Origin: Aureibaculum luteum
GTDB lineage: Bacteria; Bacteroidota; Bacteroidia; Flavobacteriales; Flavobacteriaceae
DNA length: 64,000 nt
NCBI RefSeq assembly: GCF_003449015.1
Contig: NZ_QRGD01000009.1
Coordinates: 104,536-168,535, forward strand
Reading direction: 5' to 3'
The position numbers and the translations under genes are program-made. Shown piece by piece: positions 52,272 through 60,990 of the stretch; the stretch's first letter is position 1, and the number at the start of each line of letters is the position of its first letter. Under the pieces are notes generated by a model, which saw nothing but the letters and a program-made list of their open reading frames with translations, ran no database searches and was not told the DNA's origin.

Positions 52272-53771
52272 TTAAAAGAAACCCAGTTTGTTTTTATCGT
52301 AAGAAATTAACATGTTCTTTGTTTGACGGTAGTAATTGAGCATCATTACATGGTTTTCTCTACCAAAACCTGATTTTTTGTACCCTCCAAACGGTGCATG
52401 TGCAGGATACGCGTGATAACAATTCACCCATACACGTCCAGCTTTGATGGCACGCGGTATTTGATACAATTGGTGGGCATCTCTCGTCCAAACACCGGCT
52501 CCTAATCCGTAAAGGGTATCGTTGGCAATTTCTATGGCATCGGCTTCATCTTTAAATTTAGTTACACAGACTACCGGACCAAAGATTTCTTCTTGAAATA
52601 CTCGCATTTTATTGTGACCTTCAAGTATGGTCGGTTTAATATAAAATCCGTTAGCTAAGTTGCCTTCTAGTTTATTGGCAGAACCCCCTGTTAGTACTTT
52701 TGCTCCTTCGTCTTTTCCTATTTTGAAATACGATTGTATTTTTTCGTACTGATCATTAGAGGCTTGTGCACCAATCATTGTATTTACATCATAAGGATTG
52801 TCTTGTATAATGGCATTTGTTCTGGCCACAACACGTTCCATAAAAGCATCATAAATATCTTCTTGTACTAATAATCTGGAAGGTGCTGTACATACTTCTC
52901 CTTGATTAAAAGCAAACAATACCGCTCCTTCAATGGCTTTATCTAAATAGGCATCATCGGCATCCATAACAGAATTAAAGAAAATATTAGGCGATTTTCC
53001 ACCTAGCTCCATCGTAACAGGATTCAAATTCTTAGAGGCATATTGCATAATTAATTGTCCTGTGGTAGTTTCTCCTGTAAAGGCCACTTTATCTACTCTA
53101 GCACTTGATGCTAATGGCTTACCCGCCTCAGGACCAAAACCATGAACAATATTTACAACACCTGGAGGAAATACATCCGCAATTTTCTCCATTAACAAGG
53201 TTGCTGATGAAGGGGTTTGTTCTGCTGGTTTTAACACCACACAATTACCCGTTACCAATGCCGGAGGTAATTTCCATGATAGCATTAATAGCGGAAAGTT
53301 CCATGGAATAATTTGTCCTACGACACCGAGTGGTTCTTTAATATTCATAGACAAGGTGTTAGAATCTAGTTCTGATGCACCTCCTTCTTCTGAACGAATA
53401 CAAGCGGCAAAATACCGCCAATGATCAACAGCTAAAGGAATATCAGCATTTAATGTTTCACGGATTGGTTTGCCATTATCACAAGTTTCAACCAATGCAA
53501 ATTCTTCCAAATTAGCTTCAATAATATCGGCTACTTTATTTAATAGCGTTGCTCTTTCAGTAGCTGAAGTGTTTCCCCAAGATTCTTTTGCAGCATTGGC
53601 AGCATCTAAAGCCAATTCTATATCTTCTTTTTGAGAACGTGGATATTTTGCAATTAAGCTATTATCAATGGGAGATGTATTTTCAAAATATTGACCACCG
53701 AGCGGTGCAACAAATTTTCCATTAATAAAATTGGAATATTTTTCTTTAAATTTTGGTTTCGAATAACTCAT
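52272..53771 (-). CDS. NAD(P)-dependent aldehyde dehydrogenase
   Basis: 499 residues, ALDH superfamily. Seen: the cofactor-site [21 protein letters not shown] near residue 152, [17 protein letters not shown] near residue 231, [14 protein letters not shown] with Glu255, and [13 protein letters not shown] with the catalytic Cys294. Close relatives (AldB, ExaC) oxidise acetaldehyde and similar short aldehydes; the exact substrate is inferred. Operon with DUF779. An inverted repeat and a 21-bp direct repeat lie in its upstream region, shared with the divergent AraC gene. Confidence 0.93.
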   Translation of the reverse strand: MSYSKPKFKEKYSNFINGKFVAPLGGQYFENTSPIDNSLIAKYPRSQKEDIELALDAANAAKESWGNTSATERATLLNKVADIIEANLEEFALVETCDNGKPIRETLNADIPLAVDHWRYFAACIRSEEGGASELDSNTLSMNIKEPLGVVGQIIPWNFPLLMLSWKLPPALVTGNCVVLKPAEQTPSSATLLMEKIADVFPPGVVNIVHGFGPEAGKPLASSARVDKVAFTGETTTGQLIMQYASKNLNPVTMELGGKSPNIFFNSVMDADDAYLDKAIEGAVLFAFNQGEVCTAPSRLLVQEDIYDAFMERVVARTNAIIQDNPYDVNTMIGAQASNDQYEKIQSYFKIGKDEGAKVLTGGSANKLEGNLANGFYIKPTILEGHNKMRVFQEEIFGPVVCVTKFKDEADAIEIANDTLYGLGAGVWTRDAHQLYQIPRAIKAGRVWVNCYHAYPAHAPFGGYKKSGFGRENHVMMLNYYRQTKNMLISYDKNKLGFF

Positions 53772-53808
53772 GAAAATATTTTTTTAGTGATTAATTATTT
53801 GATAATGA

Positions 53809-53828
53809 ATCCGTGTAATATTACGGAT
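53809..53828. repeat. Inverted repeat in the ALDH leader
   Basis: ATCCGT and ACGGAT face each other over an 8-nt spacer GTAATATT. It lies 38 bp before the ALDH start and downstream of the presumed -7 element, so it may be an operator or leader hairpin. Confidence 0.45.
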
Positions 53829-53840
53829 ATAACATTTTTA

Positions 53841-53848
53841 TAAAGGTA
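53841..53848 (-). promoter_or_regulatory. Near-consensus -7 element of the ALDH gene
   Basis: Minus strand reads TACCTTTA, seven of eight to TAxxTTTG. It lies 19 bp from the proximal end of the direct repeat at 53868-53904. Confidence 0.4.
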
Positions 53849-53867
53849 TTATTTAGGTATCAGAAAT

Positions 53868-53904
53868 AACTGAACGTATTTATTAATAAATTGAACATAT
53901 CTAC
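53868..53904. promoter_or_regulatory. 21-bp-period direct repeat between ALDH and its AraC regulator
   Basis: AACTGAACGTATTTAT at 53868-53883 recurs as AATTGAACATATCTAC at 53889-53904, 12 of 16 identical. This is the two-half-site layout used by AraC-family dimers. Confidence 0.6.
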
Positions 53905-53933
53905 TTTTCTGAATATTTTTTGTATTATTGTGT

Positions 53934-54854
53934 ATGAGTCAGCTCTTACAATCGCATAGAAAGAACAGAAAACTAACGACGTTAGTAGAAAACAGGACTA
54001 CCTATAGTGCTGAATATGCGGAGTTAAACATTTTTGAGACTCATAAAATTGCAGAAAAAGTAAAGCTCACATTTGACTTTCCTGTAATAGCGAGTATGCT
54101 TACCGGAAAAAAAATAATGCATTTAGAAGGACTGCCTAGTTTTGAATTCTTTCCCGGTGAATCTGTGGTAATGCCCAGAAGTAAACCCATGGTAATTGAT
54201 TTTCCTATTGCTAATGAAAAGAACCCTACACAATGTCTCGCATTAGGTATAGATGAAAAGAAAATTAGTGATGTGGTGTTGAATTTTAACAACTATGTGG
54301 CTATTGAAAATGAAAATAATAATTGGGATTTAGACGCAAACACCTCTCATTTAACCAATAACCAAGCGGTGAATCATTTAGTAGAGCGTTTGGTATATAC
54401 TTTTACAAACAATAATAAATCTAAAGATGTATTGTTAGACTTGATGATACAAGAGCTAATTGTACGTTTATTACAAACAAAGGCGAAAGCTCTTATTTTA
54501 AGTGATACGCAAAATGTTTTGAACGATACCAGAATTGGTATGGTTATTCAATTTATTAAAGAAAACTTAACCAATAGAGATATTACGGTTGATGTGTTAG
54601 CAGAAAAAGCCTGTATGAGTACTTCTCATTTTCATAAAAAGTTTAAGAATACCTTGGGAGTGTCTCCTATAGATTATATTAATTCTGAAAAGATAAAATT
54701 TTCTAAAAAATTAATAAAGGAAAAGAAAAGTTTTCAGATGTCTGAAATTGCCATTAAGTCCGGTTTTAATAATACCAGTTATTTCAATAGACAGTTTAAA
54801 AAGATGGAAATGATGACGCCTCAACAGTTTAAAAAATCAATTACCACTTCCTAA
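53934..54854 (+). CDS. AraC-family transcriptional regulator
   Basis: 306 residues from the ATG at 53934, which gives MSQLLQSHRKNRKL; a TTG at 53928 is in frame. N-terminal ligand-binding domain of the AraC_N type (about 20-190, ASMLTGKKIMHLEGLPSF and FFPGESVVMPRSKPM). Two helix-turn-helix motifs at about 205-300: DITVDVLAEKACMSTSHFHKKFK and QMSEIAIKSGFNNTSYFNRQFKK. Divergent from the ALDH/DUF779 operon, so it probably activates that operon in response to an aldehyde or alcohol through the direct repeat at 53868-53904. Confidence 0.9.
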   Translation: MSQLLQSHRKNRKLTTLVENRTTYSAEYAELNIFETHKIAEKVKLTFDFPVIASMLTGKKIMHLEGLPSFEFFPGESVVMPRSKPMVIDFPIANEKNPTQCLALGIDEKKISDVVLNFNNYVAIENENNNWDLDANTSHLTNNQAVNHLVERLVYTFTNNNKSKDVLLDLMIQELIVRLLQTKAKALILSDTQNVLNDTRIGMVIQFIKENLTNRDITVDVLAEKACMSTSHFHKKFKNTLGVSPIDYINSEKIKFSKKLIKEKKSFQMSEIAIKSGFNNTSYFNRQFKKMEMMTPQQFKKSITTS

Positions 54855-54898
54855 GGTTTTAGCTTTCTATAACCTATAGCGTTTAGAAAGAAAGAGGT

Positions 54899-55084
54899 TT
54901 ACTGTGCAGTCTTAAAATTACCAAAAAATAATGCTGTGAGTAACAACCCGATTCCGATTCCTATAAAAGAACCTTTTGCCAAATCAGTTAATTCCAAGTA
55001 ATGGGTAGCTACTTGTGCTGTAGCAATTACAAACATACCAGCGGATAGTAATAGGAGTGATTTTCTTTTTGTTGTTTTTTTCAT
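54899..55084 (-). CDS. Small two-span membrane protein
   Basis: 61 residues: basic start MKKTTKRK, then two hydrophobic segments at about 10-26 and 39-56 (LLLLSAGMFVIATAQVATHY and GSFIGIGIGLLLTALFFG). No family name known; similar small proteins occur in many Flavobacteriaceae. Single gene. Confidence 0.6.
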   Translation of the reverse strand: MKKTTKRKSLLLLSAGMFVIATAQVATHYLELTDLAKGSFIGIGIGLLLTALFFGNFKTAQ

Positions 55085-55263
55085 CTTATTGCGTTTTTAT
55101 AAGGTATCTATTGGGAGTAGACCTTGGTAAAATTAAAATATTTTGTGATAAAATTAAAATAATGATCAATTTTTTTTTAAAAATAATCAATAATTAGGAT
55201 TGCGTTGTTGACGTGTAAGAGGTTGAAATGAGCATAGTTATACTTAAAATAGGATGGTTTAAG

Positions 55264-55653
55264 CTATAATTTATCAACGTTTTTCGATGCATTTCTCATT
55301 ATTCCTTGCACTTGAATTTGATACATACTGTTTAGTGGTTCATCTATTCCGATATATGTAAAATATTCAGCGTTGCATGTTTTGCAAATGATTTTATCAA
55401 ATACAGGAAATCCACCTTCTTTTGATTTGTTTGCAACACCAATATGGTAGTGTTTTCTGAGTTGAAGATATTCTTCTTCATTCAGGTTTGTCCCTTTACC
55501 TGTCCAGCTATTTTCAATTTGCCTTTTATAATTCAATTGTAATGTTTCCTCACAGGTTAAACAAGTGAAGTTGTACGCTTCTGCCTCGTCCTTTTTACCG
55601 GTTATGTAATCCGGATTTTTAATATATGAAGGTTTTCTTATTTCATTATCCAT
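55264..55653 (-). CDS. Zinc-ribbon-like small protein of unknown function
   Basis: 129 residues, cytoplasmic. Two CxxC pairs, FTCLTCEETLQL near residues 30-33 and KIICKTCNAEYF near 92-95, could bind one zinc ion. Between them is a helical segment with Trp and Tyr (WTGKGTNLNEEEYLQLRKHYHIG). Function unknown. Confidence 0.65.
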   Translation of the reverse strand: MDNEIRKPSYIKNPDYITGKKDEAEAYNFTCLTCEETLQLNYKRQIENSWTGKGTNLNEEEYLQLRKHYHIGVANKSKEGGFPVFDKIICKTCNAEYFTYIGIDEPLNSMYQIQVQGIMRNASKNVDKL

Positions 55654-55703
55654 AGTATTTCTAATAAAGCAACCAAGTTAGCAAATACATCTAACACCGC
55701 TAT

Positions 55704-56657
55704 TTATAAACCCAGTGAATCCATTTTTTCTTTTTCATACCTGCTGTCTTCTGCAGGATATCTAAGTGATTTTTCATATTTACCAGATTGCTTGGCCAAA
55801 GACCAAGTTAAGCTTTCACCAGCAAATTTTAAGGCAGGTATGTTCATAAATACACTATCCTGATATGCTTGTTCTGCGTTTATAATGTTCCAGCCTTCCT
55901 CTTTGAATTTATGCATAAGATCATCTAAGAATAGGGCAGAGGTCAAATTATGATGTAGCAATAAGGTGTGGCTGATGTGTCTTCCGCTAAGTTCTTTAGA
56001 AAGCATTTCGTAATAGTTGGCCCGTTCTAGAATATGCTGTACATAAAAGTCTTTGAATTGGTCAATATCTGTTTTTTCAATGCCTACTTCTTTTATTCTT
56101 TTTAAAAGGCGTGAATTTACATACCAATCAGAAGCATCAATGGTAACATATCCGTTTTGGTAATTATTACGGCTCAGTATATTTCTTATACTATCTACTT
56201 TTAATGGGTTTTGACCTTCTTTTAGATAGGGGAAACGGAATAGCTTTATACTATTACTGAGGTTGGAGATTACGGAGTCGGTTCTTTTTAGCTCACTTTC
56301 AAAAAGCTTAGCAGAATTTATGTCGGAATTGATATTGGGATGTGTAAAAGAGTGATTTGCGATGCGATGGCCTGCATCGTTCCAGTTTTTTAGTAAGAAC
56401 TGACCTTTTTCATTTAATTTGTTTTTACCCGTCACAAAAAACACTGCTTTTAGATTTTCTTTTTCGAGATGAGACAAAATCATTTGATTCCATTCTTTAA
56501 ATTGATAACCTGCTAAATCGGAAGTGATGCCATCATCAAATGTAAAACTTACCGTTGGTTTACTCTCTGTTATTTTTTCAACATGTTTAGGGGGTTCTTT
56601 TTTACATCCTATGCAAAGGAAGATTAGATAAAGGGGAAAAAAAAGTATTTTTTTCAT
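55704..56657 (-). CDS. Polysaccharide deacetylase family lipoprotein
   Basis: 317 residues from the ATG at 56657, at which a lipoprotein signal with LIFLCIGCKKE starts; the frame is open upstream to 56693. NodB homology: VSFTFDDGITSD near residue 36 (catalytic Asp pair), FFVTGKNKLN near 79, HRIANHSFTHPNIN near 100 with the two zinc-binding histidines, and FRFPYLKEG near 137. It removes acetyl groups from a surface or periplasmic glycan; the substrate is unknown. Confidence 0.88.
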   Translation of the reverse strand: MKKILFFPLYLIFLCIGCKKEPPKHVEKITESKPTVSFTFDDGITSDLAGYQFKEWNQMILSHLEKENLKAVFFVTGKNKLNEKGQFLLKNWNDAGHRIANHSFTHPNINSDINSAKLFESELKRTDSVISNLSNSIKLFRFPYLKEGQNPLKVDSIRNILSRNNYQNGYVTIDASDWYVNSRLLKRIKEVGIEKTDIDQFKDFYVQHILERANYYEMLSKELSGRHISHTLLLHHNLTSALFLDDLMHKFKEEGWNIINAEQAYQDSVFMNIPALKFAGESLTWSLAKQSGKYEKSLRYPAEDSRYEKEKMDSLGL

Positions 56658-56682
56658 GAGTTCTTTTTCGTGTTTGTAGATG

Positions 56683-57024
56683 TTAAATAACATCTACCAC
56701 TTCTTCTAATACATAATGAGTTACGCCTACTGCAATAGCAATTCCAATAACAATAAGTAACCGTAAACCTATGGTATTTTTACGATGGTTCAGTTTCTTT
56801 CTTAGGTAAAAAATATCAAGTAGTATATAAAGTACGGCTATAATACCACCAATGATTGCACCAACCTGAATCAAAGCCGCTCCATATACCCAATCAAACA
56901 TTTTCATAAAACCTGTAGAAGGTGCTGGTTTCGGCCCCAAGATAATACGCATATAAGCAAAACCAGTCAAAAAGCATATTAGGGTCCAAATGAGGTAGTT
57001 TAAAATTCTTTTAAAAAAGGTCAT
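56683..57024 (-). CDS. Three-span small membrane protein
   Basis: 113 residues with hydrophobic segments at about 8-26, 50-70 and 85-105. The loop RIILGPKPAPSTGFMKMFDWVYG is the only distinctive feature. Function unknown. It lies between the deacetylase and HAD genes on the same strand with short gaps, so it may be co-transcribed. Confidence 0.6.
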   Translation of the reverse strand: MTFFKRILNYLIWTLICFLTGFAYMRIILGPKPAPSTGFMKMFDWVYGAALIQVGAIIGGIIAVLYILLDIFYLRKKLNHRKNTIGLRLLIVIGIAIAVGVTHYVLEEVVDVI

Positions 57025-57040
57025 GGATTAATGATGCTGA

Positions 57041-57721
57041 TTAGCTCTTTGTTTTTTTTAATTGTGATGCTAAATCCGTCAATTTATGGATGATGGTTGT
57101 GGGTTCAATACCCCAAGGATCAAAAACAGCATCTGGACTACGTTGTACCCATGCCGAACGCATACCGTAGGAAAGGGCACCAATGACATCAAATGGGTTG
57201 CTAGAAATTAACCAAGAATCTGATTTAGAAGAATTTGTTTCGGTATTAAAATGACTATAAACCAATGGATTTGGCTTAAACGTTTCTATTTTTTCTACAC
57301 TTACAATGCCGTCAAATAGGTCAATAATTTTGGCATTTGTTAAAAGTTTTATAATCGATTTTTCGCTACCGTTAGAAAAAGCAAATAATTTATGTCCCGC
57401 TTGTTTTAAATCTTTCAGTCCTTTTGCAACATCAGGAAAGGTGGGCAACACTGAATATTCATTCATTAAAATGGACTTTTGTTTTTTACTTAAGTCCGTC
57501 TTATACAATTGACAGCAGAATTCTAAGGAATCATTGGTACATTCCGAAAAATCGGTGTAGGCTTCCATTAAACCCCGTCTAAAAGAATATTCCAATTGTT
57601 TGTATCTCCACGTTTCCATAAAAACCGTAGCTTGGTCTCCAATCATTTTTTCTAATGAATTGAAAACGCTAGAGGTGTTTATCAATGTTCCATAAACATC
57701 AAATGCTAAGGTATATTTCAT
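57041..57721 (-). CDS. HAD-superfamily, haloacid dehalogenase type II-like
   Basis: 226 residues. Motif I LAFDVYGTLINT with the nucleophile Asp8, motif II LFAFSNGSEKSI near residue 113, lysine in ETFKPNPLVY near residue 149 and motif III SWLISSNPFDVIGALSYGM near residue 171, where the usual Asp is partly replaced by Asn-Pro-Phe-Asp as in haloacid dehalogenases. The first Asp followed by VYGT is typical of L-2-haloacid dehalogenases; the true substrate may be a phosphate ester. Confidence 0.88.
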   Translation of the reverse strand: MKYTLAFDVYGTLINTSSVFNSLEKMIGDQATVFMETWRYKQLEYSFRRGLMEAYTDFSECTNDSLEFCCQLYKTDLSKKQKSILMNEYSVLPTFPDVAKGLKDLKQAGHKLFAFSNGSEKSIIKLLTNAKIIDLFDGIVSVEKIETFKPNPLVYSHFNTETNSSKSDSWLISSNPFDVIGALSYGMRSAWVQRSPDAVFDPWGIEPTTIIHKLTDLASQLKKTKS

Positions 57722-57854
57722 ATGTATTCTACTTATTGACTTGTTTTTTACGAGTGAAAAGGTAACAATTATTTACAACAGCACGGTATAGTAGTTACAA
57801 ATTTTATTCATTGTCTTTTAACTCAATTCCCACTTGTCACTCTTTTTATTCTAT

Positions 57855-57938
57855 TTAATTAATATCTTTGGTTAGTATCATGAGGCGTATAGCACCAGCT
57901 TCAAAACGATGACTTAAAGGCAAGACTTCTCGTTCATA
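57855..57938 (-). pseudogene. Possible remnant open frame between VOC and HAD genes
   Basis: 27 codons in the frame of the VOC gene, shortly after its stop, read YEREVLPLSHRFEAGAIRLM and ILTKDIN, with no suitable start. The composition looks protein-like. It may be a fragment of a lost gene. Confidence 0.25.
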
Positions 57939-57953
57939 TTAACTATAGTTTTT

Positions 57954-58385
57954 TTATGCTTGGCTTTGCTCTAAGTTTACCATCCAATTAATACCAAATT
58001 TGTCGGTTAACATACCAAAATAGGATCCCCAAAATGTATTTTCCATTGGCATTGTTATTTGACCACCTGTTGAAAGTCCGGTAAATAATTTATCAGCTTC
58101 CTCCGTGTTTTCTGGGGTAATTGAAACTGAAAAATTATTTCCTTGTACAAATTTAGGTCCCCAATCTCCAATGGTGTCGCTGCCCATTAAAATGGTTTTA
58201 CCGATAGGTAAGCTAACATGCATAATTTTGTTTTTATCTGAATCAGTTACTTTATAACCGTCTCCTTCAGGCATTTCTTCAAACCTGCCCAGGAAAGTAA
58301 ATTCGCCACCAAAAACGGATTTATAAAAGTTAAATGCAGCTTCACAGTTTCCGTTAAAGTTTAAATAGGTGTTTATTGTTGCCAT
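57954..58385 (-). CDS. VOC / PhnB-like glyoxalase-fold protein
   Basis: 143 residues: MATINTYLNFNGNCEAAFNFYKSVFGGEF at the start, partial quotes HVSLPIGKTILMGSDT and NFSVSITPENTEEADKLFTGL in the middle, and FWGSYFGMLTDKFGINWMVNLE at the end. These are the marks of PhnB-like proteins of the vicinal oxygen chelate fold, which are typically dimers. Substrate unknown. Confidence 0.9.
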   Translation of the reverse strand: MATINTYLNFNGNCEAAFNFYKSVFGGEFTFLGRFEEMPEGDGYKVTDSDKNKIMHVSLPIGKTILMGSDTIGDWGPKFVQGNNFSVSITPENTEEADKLFTGLSTGGQITMPMENTFWGSYFGMLTDKFGINWMVNLEQSQA

Positions 58386-58480
58386 ATTTTTTTTGTCTTA
58401 AAGGTAGTGAATATTAGCTTATTAGAAAGAGTGCCGTAAAATAGCTGTTTATTATTTTAGTTCAGATTGTTAAACTATTT

Positions 58481-59023
58481 TTATTTTTTTAGATCAACTA
58501 TTCTCTGTGTCAGAACATAGCTTCCATCTCCTTTTTGATTCGGATTTATGATTAAGAAATCAAGCCTTTTAATTTTTTTGTAGCCTTTAATGTCTATGGT
58601 GTACATATTATTTATTATGAAAAATCGTTTTGAAAAGAGTTCAAAATCTTCCTCCTGTTTTTTCATTCCATTATATTCTGCAACTGAAAGAAGCTCATCT
58701 ATTTTAGTTAATACACCAAGTGTAATTTCTGACCCACTATTCAAAAACCAAGATTTATAAGGACCTGCTTTGAATTCTACCTTATTGATTTCAACTATGA
58801 ATTCAAATGTTTTGGTAGAATCTATTTTCGGAAATTGGTACAATTTACCAACTTTTTCTCCTGGTATTTTATTTCCATCTACAAGTATTGAAATTTCTGA
58901 AGCTTTAATTTTATTTTCGATATTATTCTTAAAAAAACGAAGCGTATGGCTTGAAAATTCCTTTTGACCATAGGTTAAAAGTACAGAGATTGATAATAAT
59001 AGGGTTAGAAGAACTGTTCTCAT
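58481..59023 (-). CDS. Secreted protein of unknown function
   Basis: 180 residues with a signal peptide (about 1-19, ending LLTYGQ). The rest is beta-rich, starting KEFSSHTLRFFKNNIENKI. No domain recognised. Single gene. Confidence 0.6.
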   Translation of the reverse strand: MRTVLLTLLLSISVLLTYGQKEFSSHTLRFFKNNIENKIKASEISILVDGNKIPGEKVGKLYQFPKIDSTKTFEFIVEINKVEFKAGPYKSWFLNSGSEITLGVLTKIDELLSVAEYNGMKKQEEDFELFSKRFFIINNMYTIDIKGYKKIKRLDFLIINPNQKGDGSYVLTQRIVDLKK

Positions 59024-59458
59024 AAATATCTCGACTTAAATAAGACTACAAGATAAAATTAAATTTCGAAAACTATTTATGGTTTATAGTTTTAAATATC
59101 TATAAACTACTTAATGATGTTCATTAGTATTAATTTCAGTATTGAGGAGCTAACAGTAGATGAAACTTTTGTCATGCTGAAATAATTTCTTAAAAATCTT
59201 TTTTCGGTTATCGTATTTAGCACTAAAAAGGATCATCTTTTTAAAATAAATAAAAAAGGAGTAGGTACTATATGGGAGAATTTCCGACCTTTAAAAATTG
59301 TTTTACGAGCAGAAAGGTATGCAGATTAATTAGTTTTTATTTCTCAAAAAATAGTCTACTTATTGTATATTATGGCCGCAGTATTTTAAATATTATCTTG
59401 TAGTTTGTTGTTACCAGCTAATAGATAATACCCACAAATCTTTATTTAAATAGTAATT
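59024..59458. other. 435-bp intergenic region before the lyase gene
   Basis: AT-rich; no gene I can support. It holds a 43-codon frame at 59272-59403 and no clear -7 element close to the lyase start. The length suggests either regulatory DNA or an eroded gene. Confidence 0.35.
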
Positions 59459-60634
59459 ATGACACATAATAAGTCCCTTTTCCTAGTTTTTACGTTACTC
59501 ATGATGAGTTTTTATACGTATGGACAATTAATGAATACGCGTGTTGAAGCAGAAAAATATTCGGTTGAAGCTATTCGTCATCCTGGTATCATGCATAGTG
59601 GGGAAGAGCTTAATACAATAAAAGCTCATGTGAATAATAGTGATGAGCCTTGGTCGAGTGCCTATAAGGCTATGGTGGCCTGGAAAGGATCTTCATTGGA
59701 TTGGACACCCCAACCTTTTGCTCATGTACATCGCGATAGTTATGGAGCCAATAGAGTTGGCGATCCGCAAATCGGTAATGATGCAGAAGCAGCCTATAGT
59801 CATGCCATACAATGGGTGGTTACTGGAAATAAGGCACATGCTGAAAAAACCATTGAAATATTGAACGCATGGAGTGGCACTATAAAAACAATTACTGGGA
59901 AAGATGATAATTTAGTCGCAGGAATGATAGCTCACAAATACTGTAATGCTGCAGAAATCATTCGTTATACGTATGACAACTGGGCAGAGGATGAAGTTGA
60001 TCAGTTCAAGGATATGATGCTCAATGTCTTCTATCCCTTAATTAGTAATTACTACACCAATAGCATGAATTCTAATGGGAATTGGGGGCTTTCTATGGTC
60101 AATTCGGTATTGGCAATAGCTGTGTTTTGTGATGATGTAGAACTGTTTAACGATGCGATTGCTCATGTTATGGGCACAAATGTGCAACCTTACTCTACCT
60201 TCTCGGGCTATATAGATGCTACCACCGGTCAATGTCAGGAAAGCGGAAGAGATCAGGGGCATTCGCAAATGGGACTGGGCTATTTAGCGGCAATATCTGA
60301 AATAGCTTGGAAACAGGACATTGATTTATATGCCTATCTCGACAACCGACTTTTGCATGGCTTCGAATATTTTGCAAAATACAATCTAGGTAACGATGTA
60401 GCATATTACAATATGTATGGAAAATTTAAGGATGTAATATCAGAGAAAAGTCGTGGAAAATATCAACCTATTTTTGAAAGGGTTTATGATCACTATGTGC
60501 GTGTAAAAAAACTTTCAATGCCTTATACTGAACAAATCGTTGAACAGATTCGTCCAGAGGGTTTTACTTCTTCAATGATTTCTTGGGGTACCTTAACAGG
60601 ATATCAGGGAGTCCCTATTGATTTAAATGATTAG
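59459..60634 (+). CDS. Alginate-lyase-family protein (PL5/PL38-like)
   Basis: 391 residues with a signal peptide (about 1-22, ending FYTYGQ). The (alpha/alpha)-barrel family pattern is visible: RHPGIMHSGEELNTIKAHVN near residue 40, AAYSHAIQWVVTGNKAHAEK near residue 110, SNGNWGLSMVNSVLAIAVF near residue 202 and QESGRDQGHSQMGLGYLAAI near residue 259, with His and Arg of the active site. Such enzymes cleave alginate or other uronates by beta-elimination. No SusC/SusD pair, sulfatase or other CAZyme is nearby, so the gene is isolated. Confidence 0.85.
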   Translation: MTHNKSLFLVFTLLMMSFYTYGQLMNTRVEAEKYSVEAIRHPGIMHSGEELNTIKAHVNNSDEPWSSAYKAMVAWKGSSLDWTPQPFAHVHRDSYGANRVGDPQIGNDAEAAYSHAIQWVVTGNKAHAEKTIEILNAWSGTIKTITGKDDNLVAGMIAHKYCNAAEIIRYTYDNWAEDEVDQFKDMMLNVFYPLISNYYTNSMNSNGNWGLSMVNSVLAIAVFCDDVELFNDAIAHVMGTNVQPYSTFSGYIDATTGQCQESGRDQGHSQMGLGYLAAISEIAWKQDIDLYAYLDNRLLHGFEYFAKYNLGNDVAYYNMYGKFKDVISEKSRGKYQPIFERVYDHYVRVKKLSMPYTEQIVEQIRPEGFTSSMISWGTLTGYQGVPIDLND

Positions 60635-60886
60635 TGCGGTGTTTTTAACGCAAACAGACCGTTTTGTTATATTTCTACAGAATTATCGTGTTCTTTTGTG
60701 TAATAAATCATATAAATATGTATGATTAAGTGTATCTAAAAGGTTCTGATTTAAATGTCTGGTCCTGAAATATGCTATAAATTTCAAATTATTATCTTTA
60801 TATTTTTTCAGTAGCAACTGTTTGCCAGTTAGTATTGAATAAGAACTTTATTTTTCAATTTCTTTCAAATTTGTAATTTTGACATA

Positions 60887-60918
60887 CTCAGTCAATTTTT
60901 TGAAAGGCTTGGTCAATT
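60887..60918 (+). promoter_or_regulatory. 21-bp-period direct repeat in the cupin gene promoter
   Basis: CTCAGTCAATT at 60887-60897 recurs as CTTGGTCAATT at 60908-60918 (nine of eleven identical). The repeat ends 19 bp before the -7 element TAATTTTG at 60938-60945. Confidence 0.55.
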
Positions 60919-60937
60919 GAGGCATATATTTTCTTTT

Positions 60938-60945
60938 TAATTTTG
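60938..60945 (+). promoter_or_regulatory. -7 element of the cupin gene
   Basis: TAATTTTG matches TAxxTTTG, giving a leader of about 39 nt. Confidence 0.5.
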
Positions 60946-60990
60946 TATGATAAAATAATACATCTGTGTATAACCTTAAAAAATTCAATT

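Noticed and set aside
57863..57870. TATCTTTG promoter element on the plus strand
   Set aside because: It is followed only by a 10-codon frame and no plus-strand gene, so it is probably coincidental.
59272..59403. 43-codon open frame beginning MGEFPTFKNCF with a purine-rich stretch upstream
   Set aside because: No homology recognised, unusual composition with many Cys and Arg, no operon partner; likely chance.
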